A stretch of 64,000 bases of DNA from Planctomycetota bacterium (GCA_020638675.1 JACKID010000003.1:248001-312000); one strand, 5' to 3'; numbered from the stretch's first letter, positions 25,849 to 34,735 are shown. Notes: generated from the letters alone by a model not told the origin. Numbers and translations: made by a program.

Positions 25849-26520
25849 CTACTTGGTTGACGGCCAGTCGGTGTCCTTGTCCTTGCCCTTCAGGCGAATT
25901 CCATAGGACTCCGTCTCGAAGTCAGTCCTTCCTGCAATGACTGTGTTTGTAGGGGCATCTTCCTCGTCAGAGGTGACTTCATGAACCGGGGCCAGAAGCA
26001 ACAGACTGCCCTCTTCCGCAACATGAAGGGCAGCGAAGGTACTAAAGGCTGATTCTCCTCGATGCCCGATCTTGATGAGTTGAAGGCGAGGAAACTTCCC
26101 GTCCTCAACGCTCAGGAATGCGGTCGCTTCGCCGGTCCTGGATGCCAGTCCGATCTGTGGCGTCGATCCGTCTACTCCCAATAGCAGGGTTGCGCGTTTG
26201 TCTTCCTGTTCGGATCCTGAGATCGAAATGCCCGCTCGATCCTGCCGCAGCCCAATGGTGAGGCTGGCAAATCCCTTCTGGTCATAGAGCTCAAGCGTGG
26301 GGTCGCCGTTGTCGCTGACGTCGAACACGCCCTTGAGTTTTCCGTCCTTGTCGACCAAACGGAAGGAAGTTGCGGTGACTTGCTGGGCCTTGTCCGTGGC
26401 GTCCTGTGCCTGCAGCTTTCTCTCGCCCAGAAAAAGCATGCTCGTCAGTGCCGAGCTCACAATGCTGCCCGCAATCGCACCCGCCAGGATTGCTGCGCGT
26501 AGCCCATTGGCTGTCTGCAT
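25849..26520 (-). CDS. Membrane-anchored hypothetical protein
   Basis: 223 aa from the ATG at 26520, chosen because GGGAGGAATTC precedes it; a longer frame would add 40 residues without a membrane segment. One N-terminal hydrophobic helix (AAILAGAIAGSIVSSALTSM) and a mature region of beta character with several FRLVDKDGKLKGVF, GDPTLELYDQKGF and LLLLAPVHEV segments. The order suggests repeated small beta units (each around DxDG or DNGD). No cysteine cluster and no recognised family. Confidence 0.7.
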   Translation of the reverse strand: MQTANGLRAAILAGAIAGSIVSSALTSMLFLGERKLQAQDATDKAQQVTATSFRLVDKDGKLKGVFDVSDNGDPTLELYDQKGFASLTIGLRQDRAGISISGSEQEDKRATLLLGVDGSTPQIGLASRTGEATAFLSVEDGKFPRLQLIKIGHRGESAFSTFAALHVAEEGSLLLLAPVHEVTSDEEDAPTNTVIAGRTDFETESYGIRLKGKDKDTDWPSTK

Positions 26521-26673
26521 GAATTCCTCCCTAGATTGGAAAAGCTGACGAGAGCCCCTGCGAATAGAGGGCCCCCGGTCGACGACGTCAGCACCGCACG
26601 CCGTCCGTGACAGTATAACCTGCCATCGCGACACGGGCATGTTGCGCGGGATATTGGACCCAAACTGTGCCGG

Positions 26674-27600
26674 CTAGCCGTCGGTGGTGATGGCTTCGAT
26701 CAGCTCTTTGAGGGTTTCGTCGGCCTTGTCGGCGGGGACCTGGCAGGTGCCGGCCGCTACGTGGCCGCCGCCGCCGTGCTTGAGCATCAGCTCGCCGACG
26801 TTGGTCTTGCTTGAGCGGTCGAGGATGCTCTTGCCGCAGGCGATCGCGACGTTCTGGCGCTGCTTGCCCCACATCACGTGCAGGCTGATGTTGGCGTCGG
26901 GGAAGACCGCGTACGGCATGAAGCGGTTGCCGGCGTAGATCTCGTCTTCCTTGCGCAGGTCGAGCACCAGCAGGTTCTTGTGCATCTTGCCGCAACGCTC
27001 GATCTGCTCGGCGTTAATCGCCGCATGCCGCTTGTACAGCTCGACGCGCTCGACGACGTCGTCGTCAGTCAGAATCTCTTCGATGGTCTTTTCGCGAATC
27101 AGGTCGATCAGCTTGAACATCAACTCCTTGTTGCTGATCGCGAAGTCGTGAAAGCGCCCGAGCCCCGTGCGCGCGTCCATGATGAAACTGAGCAGCACCC
27201 AGCCTTCGGGGTTCAAGATCTCGTCGCGTTCGAACTGCGCGCTGTCGGACTTGTCGACGGCCGCCATCAGCTGGTCGGTGACGTTGGGGAACTTCTCGCT
27301 TCCGCCGTAGTGCTTCCAGATCACGCGGGCGGCGGACGGCGAGTCCGGCTCGGTGATGAAGTTCTTGTGCTCGCCGACGCGGGAGACTTCGCTGGCGTGG
27401 TGGTCGAATGCGAGGTGCACGCCTTCTACATAGGGAAGGTTGGCGGTGATGTCCTTGTCGCTCACGGCGACCTTGCCGTCCTGCATGTCCTTGGGGTGGA
27501 CGAACTCGACGGTCTCAATCATGTCGAGTTCCTTCAGCAGCGCCGCAGACATCAGCCCGTCAAAGTCGCTACGCGTGATCAACCGGTACTTGTCCGCCAT
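26674..27600 (-). CDS. DHH-family phosphoesterase (exopolyphosphatase-related)
   Basis: 308 aa. The second ATG (27600) is preferred because GGGAG lies six bases upstream; the first (27606) is only one base from it. DHH features: ITRSDFDGLMSAALLKEL (motif I), LAFDHHASEV (DHH), an HxD-rich middle with AAVDKSDSAQ, and C-terminal DHHA1 glycine motif HGGGGHVAAGTCQ. This is the domain order of bacterial exopolyphosphatase/oligoribonuclease relatives, which hydrolyse phosphodiester or pyrophosphate bonds using Mn2+ or Mg2+. A role in nanoRNA or c-di-AMP/pAp turnover is possible but not shown. Confidence 0.88.
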   Translation of the reverse strand: MADKYRLITRSDFDGLMSAALLKELDMIETVEFVHPKDMQDGKVAVSDKDITANLPYVEGVHLAFDHHASEVSRVGEHKNFITEPDSPSAARVIWKHYGGSEKFPNVTDQLMAAVDKSDSAQFERDEILNPEGWVLLSFIMDARTGLGRFHDFAISNKELMFKLIDLIREKTIEEILTDDDVVERVELYKRHAAINAEQIERCGKMHKNLLVLDLRKEDEIYAGNRFMPYAVFPDANISLHVMWGKQRQNVAIACGKSILDRSSKTNVGELMLKHGGGGHVAAGTCQVPADKADETLKELIEAITTDG

Positions 27601-27733
27601 CGCCATCTCCCGTTATGCAGCCGGGGCAATATAGCCCCGGCAGCGCCGGGCCAAAAGGGCGTCCGCGGGCCGAGATCAGGCCTGGCAGCGTTGTCGCAGT
27701 GATGTGGTAAACTGAACCGGACTGGAGCGGCCC

Positions 27734-29296
27734 ATGACGAATCCAACCAATCGCAGCGGCATCACGTTCTCGGTGGATGCCGTTCCGCCGGCTACAAAGC
27801 CGCTCAGTACCGAGCCCGCCCACGCCGCCGTGAAACGCTTCTTTGAAAGGCCGGTCGAGTCGTGCAGCGACTACACAGGCGAATGCGTCTGGGGCGTAAC
27901 CTATCACCCGTTGTACTGGGCGGTGCACATGGGCTACAGCGAACACAGGCCCATCGTGCTGTCGCCGGACATGGTGTGGCTGACGATAGTGCAAGGGCTC
28001 GCACAGCACGTACGCAACAACAAGGACGACCTCTGGCACCATTTTGCCGGCGCTGACGTAGAGCCGGTCCTGACGGTCGTGCGCGAAGATATCGTTCGCG
28101 GTTCGCCGGAGAATCTCTGGTCAGAAGTGATCGCCGACTTGGCACAACAGGTCGGGACCTACCTGCCGGAGATTCGGAATCAGCTGGTTCCGACCTTTTC
28201 GACTACGGGTGTGCATGAGCGCGCGGCGTTCGAAGTGGCGCTGCTTGAGGTTGTGTTGCCGTTCTACCTCTACCAGGTCAGCGCGATCTGCGGGATCCCG
28301 CAGGTGACGCTGGAAGGAACTCCCGAGGACTGGATGCTGTTGCGGGAGCGTGTTGGCTTCCTGCGGCGGTTCGACCTCGACTGGTGGCTGGACGGCCTTG
28401 AGCCTGTGTGCGACGAATTCATCGCAGCCGCCAAAGGTGTTCCGGACATCGACCACTGGCGACGGATCTACCACAAGGATCCGGCTTGCGGCGGCACCGA
28501 GTTCAACGGCTGGATCGGTCACCTAGTGCCCTACGTCCGCGACCAGTTGTCAAACCAGTTCGACCAGCGCAATCCGCTGTTGGACAGCAACACAGATCGC
28601 ATAAAGCTCGCGTCGTTGCCGACCCCGCTGTCGCGTGTGCCCTTCAGACTGGAGCGCAGGGCCGGTGTGGTCGCAAACCAACCGATGGAGTTCCTGGCAG
28701 GGATGATCGGGGTCGAACAGGACGAGCAGACACTGGCGCTTCGCCCCAAGATCGGCTGGGCGGTACGCGAGTTGACGCCGCTTGAGAGAATCGAGAAGCA
28801 GTTTGACACGGTTGTGCCGCCGCAATCCCCCTCGGAGATGGCACGCCAGTATCAGCGGTTGACGAGCCTGCCGCGTCCCCCGCACGCGTTGAAGCAGTTC
28901 TACGCGGTCTGCGACGGCGGAACCGTTTCCGACTCGGGACGCGTGGCCTTCACGTTTCTTCCGATGTCCAAGCTGGAGCCGCTGGCGGCCGAAGCGCCGT
29001 TGGCACTGTTTCGAGGCGAGTACGAAGGGCGGTTATGCCTGGTGCCCTTCTGCCGGCTTGCCGACGGGCGGATGGCAGCGCTCGCGCTTGGCTTTGGCTA
29101 CGAGCATCACGGGGCTGTGGTGGTTCTCCCGCCCGGGCTGCGCTGGGGTGAACGCGTCCAACTTGTCGCAGACCGCTTCGAGAACTTCCTCGCAGGGGTG
29201 CTCGACAGCCCGTCGAGAGCCTACTTCGACATGCCGGCGTTTGAGCTGGTCCGGCTCGAGATTCGCGGACTGGACAAACCCTATACAGGGCGCTGA
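27734..29296 (+). CDS. DUF4419 protein with C-terminal SUKH/SMI1-like region
   Basis: 520 aa. The first 350 residues match the DUF4419 layout: VTYHPLYWAVHMGYSEHRP, LSPDMVWLTIVQGLAQHV, TTGVHERAAFEVALLEVV and GWIGHLVPYV. The C-terminal 160 residues begin ALKQFYAVCDGGTV and continue with SMI1_KNR4-like strands (FTFLPMSKLEPL), a fold common in bacterial immunity proteins. Function of DUF4419 is unknown; the SUKH-like tail suggests recognition of a protein ligand. No toxin gene is adjacent. Start at 27734 with GGAG upstream. Confidence 0.75.
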   Translation: MTNPTNRSGITFSVDAVPPATKPLSTEPAHAAVKRFFERPVESCSDYTGECVWGVTYHPLYWAVHMGYSEHRPIVLSPDMVWLTIVQGLAQHVRNNKDDLWHHFAGADVEPVLTVVREDIVRGSPENLWSEVIADLAQQVGTYLPEIRNQLVPTFSTTGVHERAAFEVALLEVVLPFYLYQVSAICGIPQVTLEGTPEDWMLLRERVGFLRRFDLDWWLDGLEPVCDEFIAAAKGVPDIDHWRRIYHKDPACGGTEFNGWIGHLVPYVRDQLSNQFDQRNPLLDSNTDRIKLASLPTPLSRVPFRLERRAGVVANQPMEFLAGMIGVEQDEQTLALRPKIGWAVRELTPLERIEKQFDTVVPPQSPSEMARQYQRLTSLPRPPHALKQFYAVCDGGTVSDSGRVAFTFLPMSKLEPLAAEAPLALFRGEYEGRLCLVPFCRLADGRMAALALGFGYEHHGAVVVLPPGLRWGERVQLVADRFENFLAGVLDSPSRAYFDMPAFELVRLEIRGLDKPYTGR

Positions 29297-29321
29297 CAAC
29301 AGCACCCTGTGTGGTCTCATT

Positions 29322-29909
29322 TCAGCCTGTTGCGACTACTTTGCCGGTCTGGTTGCCCTCCAGCAGATCGATGTAGGTCTTGGCGTTCTCGGCCGTGGGG
29401 AGCCCGCCGGGCATGCCCAGCTTCTCGGCCGTCTCCTTGATGAAGGGCGGGCTGATGGTGTTGATGCGGATGTTGCGGGGCAGGTCCAGCGCGGCGCCGC
29501 GGGTGAAGCTTTCCAGCCCGCCGTTGATCATGGCCAGCGCGGTCACGCCCGGCATCGGCTGCTGGCTGAACATGCCGCTGGTCAGGATGAAGTTGCCGCC
29601 GTCGTTGACGTGCGCGATGCCGTGGCGCACGAGGTTGATGTTGCCCAGCAGCTTGTTGGCCCAGCTGTACTCGAGGTCGGCGTCGCTGAGATCGCCGAGC
29701 GCTTTCCATGCCCCGTTGCCGGCGCAACTGACGACCGCGTCTACCTTTCCGACGCGCTCGTACATGGCGCGAATGCTGGCCGGTTCCTGGATGTCGACCT
29801 GCTGCTCGCCGTGGCGCGAGGCGCGCACGACTTGATGTCCCTTGGCTTCGATGGCGTCCGCGACGGCCTTGCCGATCGTGCCCGATGCGCCTACCACAAG
29901 TACCTTCAT
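29322..29909 (-). CDS. Atypical short-chain dehydrogenase/reductase
   Basis: 195 aa from the ATG at 29909 with GGAGAC upstream. Rossmann motif VVGASGTIGKAV at the N-terminus. Where classical SDRs have Tyr-x-x-x-Lys, this has ALAMINGGLESFTRGA, a pattern shared by a short SDR group (about 200 aa) with no classical tetrad, often annotated as short-chain dehydrogenase of unknown reaction. The end IRINTISPPFIKETAE matches that group. NAD(P) binding is likely, catalysis uncertain. Confidence 0.85.
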   Translation of the reverse strand: MKVLVVGASGTIGKAVADAIEAKGHQVVRASRHGEQQVDIQEPASIRAMYERVGKVDAVVSCAGNGAWKALGDLSDADLEYSWANKLLGNINLVRHGIAHVNDGGNFILTSGMFSQQPMPGVTALAMINGGLESFTRGAALDLPRNIRINTISPPFIKETAEKLGMPGGLPTAENAKTYIDLLEGNQTGKVVATG

Positions 29910-30015
29910 GATTTGTCTCCGTTCCTGGTTGGGCAGAACGTGCATTACCAGGCATTCATTCCGGTTCATGCTTACTTCTAGTTGTAGTGACGCCCGGCAC
30001 TGCTAACTTCCAGTC

Positions 30016-31035
30016 ATGGAGCGCAACCCCGAACTTTCCGCCTTCATGCGCCAGAAGATGCCCGCCGAGTACGCGGCGGTGCGCCCGGCGATTGAGGACC
30101 TGCGCGCCTGGCTGGCGGACCCGGTCAACCGCAGCGTGTCCGACCCGGTGGCCAGCAAGCGCGCGCTGGTGGGGCTCGAGGACCCGGAGGCCTCCACGCC
30201 GGTGCCGCAGTTGCAGACGACGGTCGGGCGCTCGATCGACGCCATCCAGGCCGACCCGAACAACGCGGCCGCGTACTTCATGCTCGCGCGCGCGATCACC
30301 GAGCTGGCCCGCTTCGACGACGAGCACTACCACACAGGCCCGCTGCGCGACGCGGTGGAGTTCGCCGAGCGCGCTACGACGCTGGCGCCGAAGGTGGGCA
30401 AGGCGTGGCGGGCGCTGATCGAGATTCACATCCACCTGCACCGCGACGAGATCGTGGCCGAGATGCTGCGCGACCTGGGCGCCAACGGCTTCGCGCCGGG
30501 CACGCACGCGACGCTGAGCGCCAAGTTCGCCGAGGCGCGCGGCAACTATGATGAGGCGATCGACTGGTACGAGCGCTCGATGGGCTACATCCCCGAGCCG
30601 AACCGCCGCGCCGAGGCCTTCGCCGCGCAGGCGTTCTGTCTGCTCAAGCAGAAGCGCAAGTCCGAGGCCGAGCGCCCCTTCCTGATGGCGCTGCTGGAAG
30701 GCGGCCCGAACGCGTGGATCGGGCACAACTGGTCCGTGCTGAAATTCGAGCTGGCCAACATCTTCGGCGCGACGGAGCTGAACCGGCGGGTGCTGAACTG
30801 GGACATCAGCTACCAGCCCGCGCTGGACTTCCACACGTTCCTGCTGGCGCACTTCGAGAAACGCGGGCAGCCGTTCCCCGCGCCGGCCGCGCTGCACGAG
30901 GAGCAGTTGCGCGGCATCGCCCTGCCCGGCTGCGACCCCGGCGTGCTGGAGCAGATGAACATTCCCGAGTGGCAGCCGCCCAAGCGCGGCACCCGCGCCC
31001 GCGCCACCCGCACATTCCGGTCCGGGCTCGAATAG
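30016..31035 (+). CDS. Cytoplasmic TPR-repeat protein
   Basis: 339 aa with no signal peptide. Several helical repeats: SIDAIQADPNNAAAYFMLA (first clear TPR, about 77-110), a second around FAERATTLAPKVGKAWRAL, and further degenerate units with EAIDWYERSMGYIPEP and RAEAFAAQAFCLLKQ. The last 60 residues are Pro/Arg-rich. Probably a protein-interaction scaffold; partners unknown. It runs toward the small secreted protein at 31128 with no terminator between. Confidence 0.75.
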   Translation: MERNPELSAFMRQKMPAEYAAVRPAIEDLRAWLADPVNRSVSDPVASKRALVGLEDPEASTPVPQLQTTVGRSIDAIQADPNNAAAYFMLARAITELARFDDEHYHTGPLRDAVEFAERATTLAPKVGKAWRALIEIHIHLHRDEIVAEMLRDLGANGFAPGTHATLSAKFAEARGNYDEAIDWYERSMGYIPEPNRRAEAFAAQAFCLLKQKRKSEAERPFLMALLEGGPNAWIGHNWSVLKFELANIFGATELNRRVLNWDISYQPALDFHTFLLAHFEKRGQPFPAPAALHEEQLRGIALPGCDPGVLEQMNIPEWQPPKRGTRARATRTFRSGLE

Positions 31036-31127
31036 CACAGATTTTGCGAGATTACGCGAAACCTCCGGAACCGGGCGGGGTGTGATGTCGCGTATCCGCA
31101 CCTATTCGACACCACAGGAGACACGCC

Positions 31128-31475
31128 ATGCAATTCGCCCGAATTCTCGCAGTAGCCCTGATGCTGAGCCTTGGCGCAGGGGCCGCATTTGCACAGGACA
31201 CGGAGCGCCCTGAGCGCGACGGCAAGCACAAGGAAGGCCGCGAACACGCCAAGGGCGACCATGCCGGGAAGCACGCCCAGGTCGCCAAGCGCCTGGCTGA
31301 GGCGCAGAAGAAGCTCAAGCAGCTGAAGGCCAAGCAGGCCGAGGGCAACGCCGAAGACCCCGAGCGCCTGGCGGAAGCCATCGCGCGCCTCGAGGAAAAG
31401 ATCAGCGAGATCAAGGCCAAGATCGCCGCGCACAAGGAAAAGCACGGCGAACGCAAAGACGGCAAAGAGTCCTAG
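31128..31475 (+). CDS. Small secreted Lys/Glu/His-rich coiled-coil protein
   Basis: 115 aa. GGAG precedes the ATG. Signal peptide ending AGAAFAQD. The mature part is very charged, with a His/Lys-rich patch and heptad-like helices (AKRLAEAQKKLKQLKAKQAEG and RLAEAIARLEEKISEIKAK). A periplasmic or surface coiled coil, possibly metal-buffering through its histidines; no family recognised. A hairpin terminator follows. Confidence 0.75.
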   Translation: MQFARILAVALMLSLGAGAAFAQDTERPERDGKHKEGREHAKGDHAGKHAQVAKRLAEAQKKLKQLKAKQAEGNAEDPERLAEAIARLEEKISEIKAKIAAHKEKHGERKDGKES

Positions 31476-31493
31476 TCACCCAACCCTTCGACA

Positions 31494-31517
31494 GGGGCGC
31501 CTCCGGGCGCCCTTGTT
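31494..31517 (+). terminator. Rho-independent terminator
   Basis: GC-rich stem of about 8 bp (GGGGCGCC with GGGCGCCC) followed by TTGTT, 19 bases after the stop at 31475. Confidence 0.65.
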
Positions 31518-31584
31518 CGTTTACCAGCCCGTTACACAAGCGCGCGCGTTTCGCCCGTATCCTGTACAGACCAAGGGGGAAACC

Positions 31585-32289
31585 ATGCGCCATCTATGCC
31601 TGTCATGCCTGTTGCTTGCGGGCGCCTGCCTGCTGCTTGCCTGCGGCTCAAGGGCCCGCGGGGTCGCGACAATCCCGAGTGAGCCCGTGCCGGTTGCGCC
31701 GGCCGGCGATACGCCGCACGAGCCTGCACCCGCCGACGCCAGGTGGCACGCGGAGCTGCTCGCGGTCGCCGCCGAGTTCCGGCAGCACTACACCAAACTG
31801 TCCGACGACCCGAACTGGGCGCCGACCATGTGCCGCGCGCCGCTGCCTACGGCCGCATTCAAGAGCCGGGCCACGACCAGCAAGGCGCACGGGCGCAAGC
31901 TGTACTTTCTCTGGGTGAAAGACTCCGACGCGTACCAGTGGGCTATCGGCGAGGCGACGACGGCGGTCGACCTTCAGTTGACTCTGCCGACACAGCCCGT
32001 GGGCCAGGCGCTGGTGAAGGAGGCGTATCATCCCGCGAATGCAGACGGCAAGTCGCGCGCGCTGGGCGAGCCGTCGGCGTTGTTCGTGATGCTCAAGCTT
32101 GACCCGGCCACGGAAGGCACAGACGCGGGCTGGATCTACGGCACGCTTACACCGGATGGCAGGCAGATCACCAGCGCCGGGCTGATCGAAAGCTGCATGG
32201 ACTGCCACGGCGAAGCGGGCCAGGAGCGCCTGTTCGGGCCGCCGACGTCGGACCTTCAGATACCACGCACGCCGCCGCGTGAGGATTAA
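31585..32289 (+). CDS. Lipoprotein with single CxxCH heme motif (cytochrome P460-like)
   Basis: 234 aa from ATG 31585 (preceded by AAGGGGGAAA). Lipobox LLAC in a standard lipoprotein signal. The mature part has HGRKLYFLWVKDSDAYQWA and GQALVKEAYHP segments that resemble cytochrome P460-type proteins, and near the C-terminus SCMDCHG, a canonical c-type heme attachment motif (Cys-x-x-Cys-His). A periplasm-facing heme lipoprotein, possibly an electron carrier or oxidoreductase. The P460 assignment is tentative, since no clear P460 lysine crosslink site can be identified by eye. Confidence 0.65.
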   Translation: MRHLCLSCLLLAGACLLLACGSRARGVATIPSEPVPVAPAGDTPHEPAPADARWHAELLAVAAEFRQHYTKLSDDPNWAPTMCRAPLPTAAFKSRATTSKAHGRKLYFLWVKDSDAYQWAIGEATTAVDLQLTLPTQPVGQALVKEAYHPANADGKSRALGEPSALFVMLKLDPATEGTDAGWIYGTLTPDGRQITSAGLIESCMDCHGEAGQERLFGPPTSDLQIPRTPPRED

Positions 32290-32292
32290 CGA

Positions 32293-32322
32293 AAACGGGA
32301 CCGGGCAAGCCCGGTCCCGTTT
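32293..32322. terminator. Bidirectional terminator between convergent genes
   Basis: 13-bp perfect stem (32293-32305 with 32310-32322, loop CAAG), A-rich on one side and T-rich on the other, located between the lipoprotein stop (32289) and the DUF1579 stop (32334). Confidence 0.9.
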
Positions 32323-32333
32323 GATTCGTGTCG

Positions 32334-32969
32334 CTACTTCTTGCGGGTGGCGACGATCTCGACTTCCTTCACTTCGTTCGGGATGTCCGGCATGTCTTCG
32401 TACTTGGTGTAGACCGTGCAGGTGAAGTGGTCGTCGTCCTTCCAGACGTACACTTCGCGCGAGGTCGCCTTGTACTTGGTGCCCTGCCAGTCGCCTGAGT
32501 AGCTGGCCTTCAGCTCAAGCGTCTTCTTGTCTGCGTCGTATTTGCCGCTGTAGACGATCTGCATGCCGCTCATCGAGGTGATGCGGATTTCCTGGTACTC
32601 GCCGGTCGCTTCGTTGTAGCTGAAGAACTCGATGCCCTTGTGCGGGAACGGGCCTTCCTTCATGTCGTACTCGGCGCGGATGAACTGCTCGTCGAGCGCC
32701 CACTCGTTCTTCATGTCGAAGCTCATCTCGATCGGGTCAGCGCCCGGCTCCATGTAGAGCTTGAACGCCATGTTCCAGGTGCCCAGCATGTTCTTGAGGA
32801 CGCCGTTCGGATCCTGGCTACCCTTCGTCGGCTCGGCCGGTGCGGTTTCGTCACCGCCGCAGGCCTTTTCGCCCTCGTCGCCGCCCATGTCCTGGCTCAA
32901 TACGGGCACGAGCCCGATCAGCGCAGCCAGCATCAGGGCCGCTGCAGCAAACATAGCGAATCGTTTCAT
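32334..32969 (-). CDS. Secreted DUF1579-family protein
   Basis: 211 aa. GGAGAAG before the ATG, then a signal peptide (MFAAAALMLAALIGLVPVL). An Asp/Glu/Gly-rich stretch follows, then the DUF1579 core: LGTWNMAFKLYMEPGADP, DMKNEWALDEQFIRAEY, EFFSYNEATGEY and the final TCTVYTKYED. DUF1579 proteins are usually exported and of unknown function, with a lipocalin-like beta architecture. It sits alone, with its own terminator. Confidence 0.85.
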   Translation of the reverse strand: MKRFAMFAAAALMLAALIGLVPVLSQDMGGDEGEKACGGDETAPAEPTKGSQDPNGVLKNMLGTWNMAFKLYMEPGADPIEMSFDMKNEWALDEQFIRAEYDMKEGPFPHKGIEFFSYNEATGEYQEIRITSMSGMQIVYSGKYDADKKTLELKASYSGDWQGTKYKATSREVYVWKDDDHFTCTVYTKYEDMPDIPNEVKEVEIVATRKK

Positions 32970-33093
32970 ATCTTCTCCTTGTCGGGTTGTTCTTCAGTGA
33001 CGGTTCAAATCGGGCGCGGGATACGAAAAATCCCGGACTCTTCGCCCAAAGGGCCAAGGAGTCTGCCATGGGTCCCATGTATGTACAACGGAA

Positions 33094-33534
33094 TCAGGCT
33101 TTCAACCCGAGCGCCGGGTTGTCGAGCCAGGCCTTGATGCGGGCCTTGATCTGGTCGCGGACCTCGCGGAAGACCTTCAGTTGCTCTTCTTCCGTGCCGG
33201 TGGCCGCCGCCGGATCCTTGAAACTCCAGTGGAAGCGGCGCTGCACGCCGGGGAACACGGTGGGGCAACTGGCGTCGGCGTGGTCGCAGACGGTGATCAG
33301 GTCGAGGAACACCTTGTGCCCGAGGTACTCGCGCACGTCCTTGGACTTGGCATCGCTGATATCAATGCCTTCTTCCTTGAGCACCTGCACGGTCAGCGGG
33401 TGCACGCCCTTCGGGTTGAGGCCCGCGCTGGCGGGCTCGAACTTGTCGCCCGCGAGTTCGCGCAGCAGCGCCTCGGCCATCTGGCTGCGCGCGGAGTTGC
33501 CGGTGCACAGGAACAGCACAGAGCGTCCAGTCAT
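33094..33534 (-). CDS. arsC: Arsenate reductase (thioredoxin-coupled ArsC, LMW-PTP fold)
   Basis: 146 aa. Reduces As(V) to As(III). N-terminal P-loop CTGNSARS with Cys10, matching the low-molecular-weight phosphatase-type arsenate reductases, and two more redox cysteines, Cys83 (VCDHAD) and Cys90 (ASCP), at the positions of the S. aureus ArsC Cys10-Cys82-Cys89 relay. This implies a thioredoxin-dependent mechanism rather than glutaredoxin. The ATG overlaps the aquaporin stop by four bases (ATGA), so the two are translationally coupled. Last gene of the arsR-arsI-aqp-arsC operon. Confidence 0.95.
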   Translation of the reverse strand: MTGRSVLFLCTGNSARSQMAEALLRELAGDKFEPASAGLNPKGVHPLTVQVLKEEGIDISDAKSKDVREYLGHKVFLDLITVCDHADASCPTVFPGVQRRFHWSFKDPAAATGTEEEQLKVFREVRDQIKARIKAWLDNPALGLKA

Positions 33535-34196
33535 GTCTTGGTCCTCTCGACTTTGTTGTTGTGAATCAGCCTGGAGAGCGGCACCGCCAGCAATGCGCCG
33601 GCAACCGGTGCGCTGAGATAGATCCAGAGATGCTGCAGGTGACCGCTGGCCAGCGCAGGTCCCAGCGACCGCGCAGGATTCATCGAAGCCCCGCAGATCG
33701 GCCCCGCGAACATGGCCTCCAGCGCGACGACGGCCCCGACGGCCGCGCCCGCCATGATGCCGGATTCGCGCGCGCCGGTGCTGACGCCCAGGATCACGAA
33801 CATCAGGATGAACGACAAAACCAGCTCAAGCACCCACGACTGCTGCACGCTGCCCGAAGGCAGCGTCGCGCCGAGCGTGGCCACGTCGCCGAACAGCAGC
33901 AGCAGCAGGAAGCTCGCGGCTGCAGCACCCGCCAGCTGCGCCAGCAGGTAGGGCAGCAGCGCCTTGGCGTCGAGGCGCCTGGCGAGCCAGAAAGCCAGCG
34001 TCACGGCCGGGTTGATGTGCGCGCCGGAGACTTCGCCCAGCGCATAGATCATGGCCATGACGACCAGGCCAAACGTCAGCGCGATCCCCACGTGGGAAAT
34101 CGCGCCGCCGGATACGGAGTTGATCACGATCGCGCCAGTGCCCGCGAAGACCATGATGAAGGTGCCGAAGAACTCTGCCGCCGCCCGGCGAAGCAT
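33531..34196 (-). CDS. MIP/aquaporin-family channel in arsenic operon (AqpS-like)
   Basis: 221 aa from the ATG at 34196; upstream frames overlap arsI. Six hydrophobic helices and the two NPA boxes of aquaglyceroporins, GAHINPAVT (NPA at 62-64) and GASMNPARS. In arsenic operons such channels (AqpS) let arsenite leave the cell down its gradient after ArsC reduces arsenate, replacing the ArsB or Acr3 pump. No such pump is visible here. Coupled to arsC by a four-base overlap and only eight bases from arsI. Confidence 0.9.
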   Translation of the reverse strand: MLRRAAAEFFGTFIMVFAGTGAIVINSVSGGAISHVGIALTFGLVVMAMIYALGEVSGAHINPAVTLAFWLARRLDAKALLPYLLAQLAGAAAASFLLLLLFGDVATLGATLPSGSVQQSWVLELVLSFILMFVILGVSTGARESGIMAGAAVGAVVALEAMFAGPICGASMNPARSLGPALASGHLQHLWIYLSAPVAGALLAVPLSRLIHNNKVERTKT

Positions 34197-34204
34197 GATC
34201 GTCC

Positions 34205-34735
34205 CTAGCAGCAGCCCGATTTGCCCGCGGTGTCCGGTGTGCAACACGGCGCTTCATCCTTGACCTTGGCTGCGGTGACAGCCACTTCGGCCTGCTGGGG
34301 TGTGCAGCATGCGGCTTCGCCGGTTGCGCAGTCGGCCGTGCTGTCGCCCTTCATGAGCTCGGCTTCGGCGCTGCGGACCCAGAATTCCCAGTCGTTGCCG
34401 TCCGGGTCTTTTGCCCAGAACTTGTTGCCGACGGCGTAGCAGCAGGTGACCTGCCGCTCGATCTTGAGCGGCATGTGTGCCTGCTCAAGGCGCGCCTGCC
34501 AGTCACTCAGGTTTACGTTGTCGAACAGCTCGATCCCAAAGTGTCGCGCGCGTGAATCACCGCTCGCATGCTCGGGCGCCTTGACCAGCGCGAGGTGCAG
34601 GCTGGGGCGATCGAGGCGGAAGTTGGCGTAGTCGTCGCGCTGCTTGGTCGGCTCGGCGCCGAACAGGGCGCTGTAGAATGCGACGCTGCTGTGCAGGTCG
34701 CTGACGCTGAGGCTGATGTGGATGCGGCTTTTCAT
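34205..34735 (-). CDS. arsI: ArsI-type C-As lyase (VOC fold) with Cys-rich tail
   Basis: 176 aa. A type-I extradiol-like, Fe(II)-dependent vicinal-oxygen-chelate enzyme that demethylates methylarsenite. Landmarks: KSRIHISLSVSDLHSSVAFY (first His), RHFGIELFD, the diagnostic vicinal cysteines QVTCCYA (Cys98-Cys99, the trivalent-arsenic site of ArsI), and FWAKDPDGNDWEFW (last metal ligand region). The last 45 residues add six or so cysteines, including two CCTP motifs and a terminal GCC, so a metal/metalloid-binding tail seems likely. Located between arsR and the aquaporin gene in the operon. Confidence 0.92.
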   Translation of the reverse strand: MKSRIHISLSVSDLHSSVAFYSALFGAEPTKQRDDYANFRLDRPSLHLALVKAPEHASGDSRARHFGIELFDNVNLSDWQARLEQAHMPLKIERQVTCCYAVGNKFWAKDPDGNDWEFWVRSAEAELMKGDSTADCATGEAACCTPQQAEVAVTAAKVKDEAPCCTPDTAGKSGCC

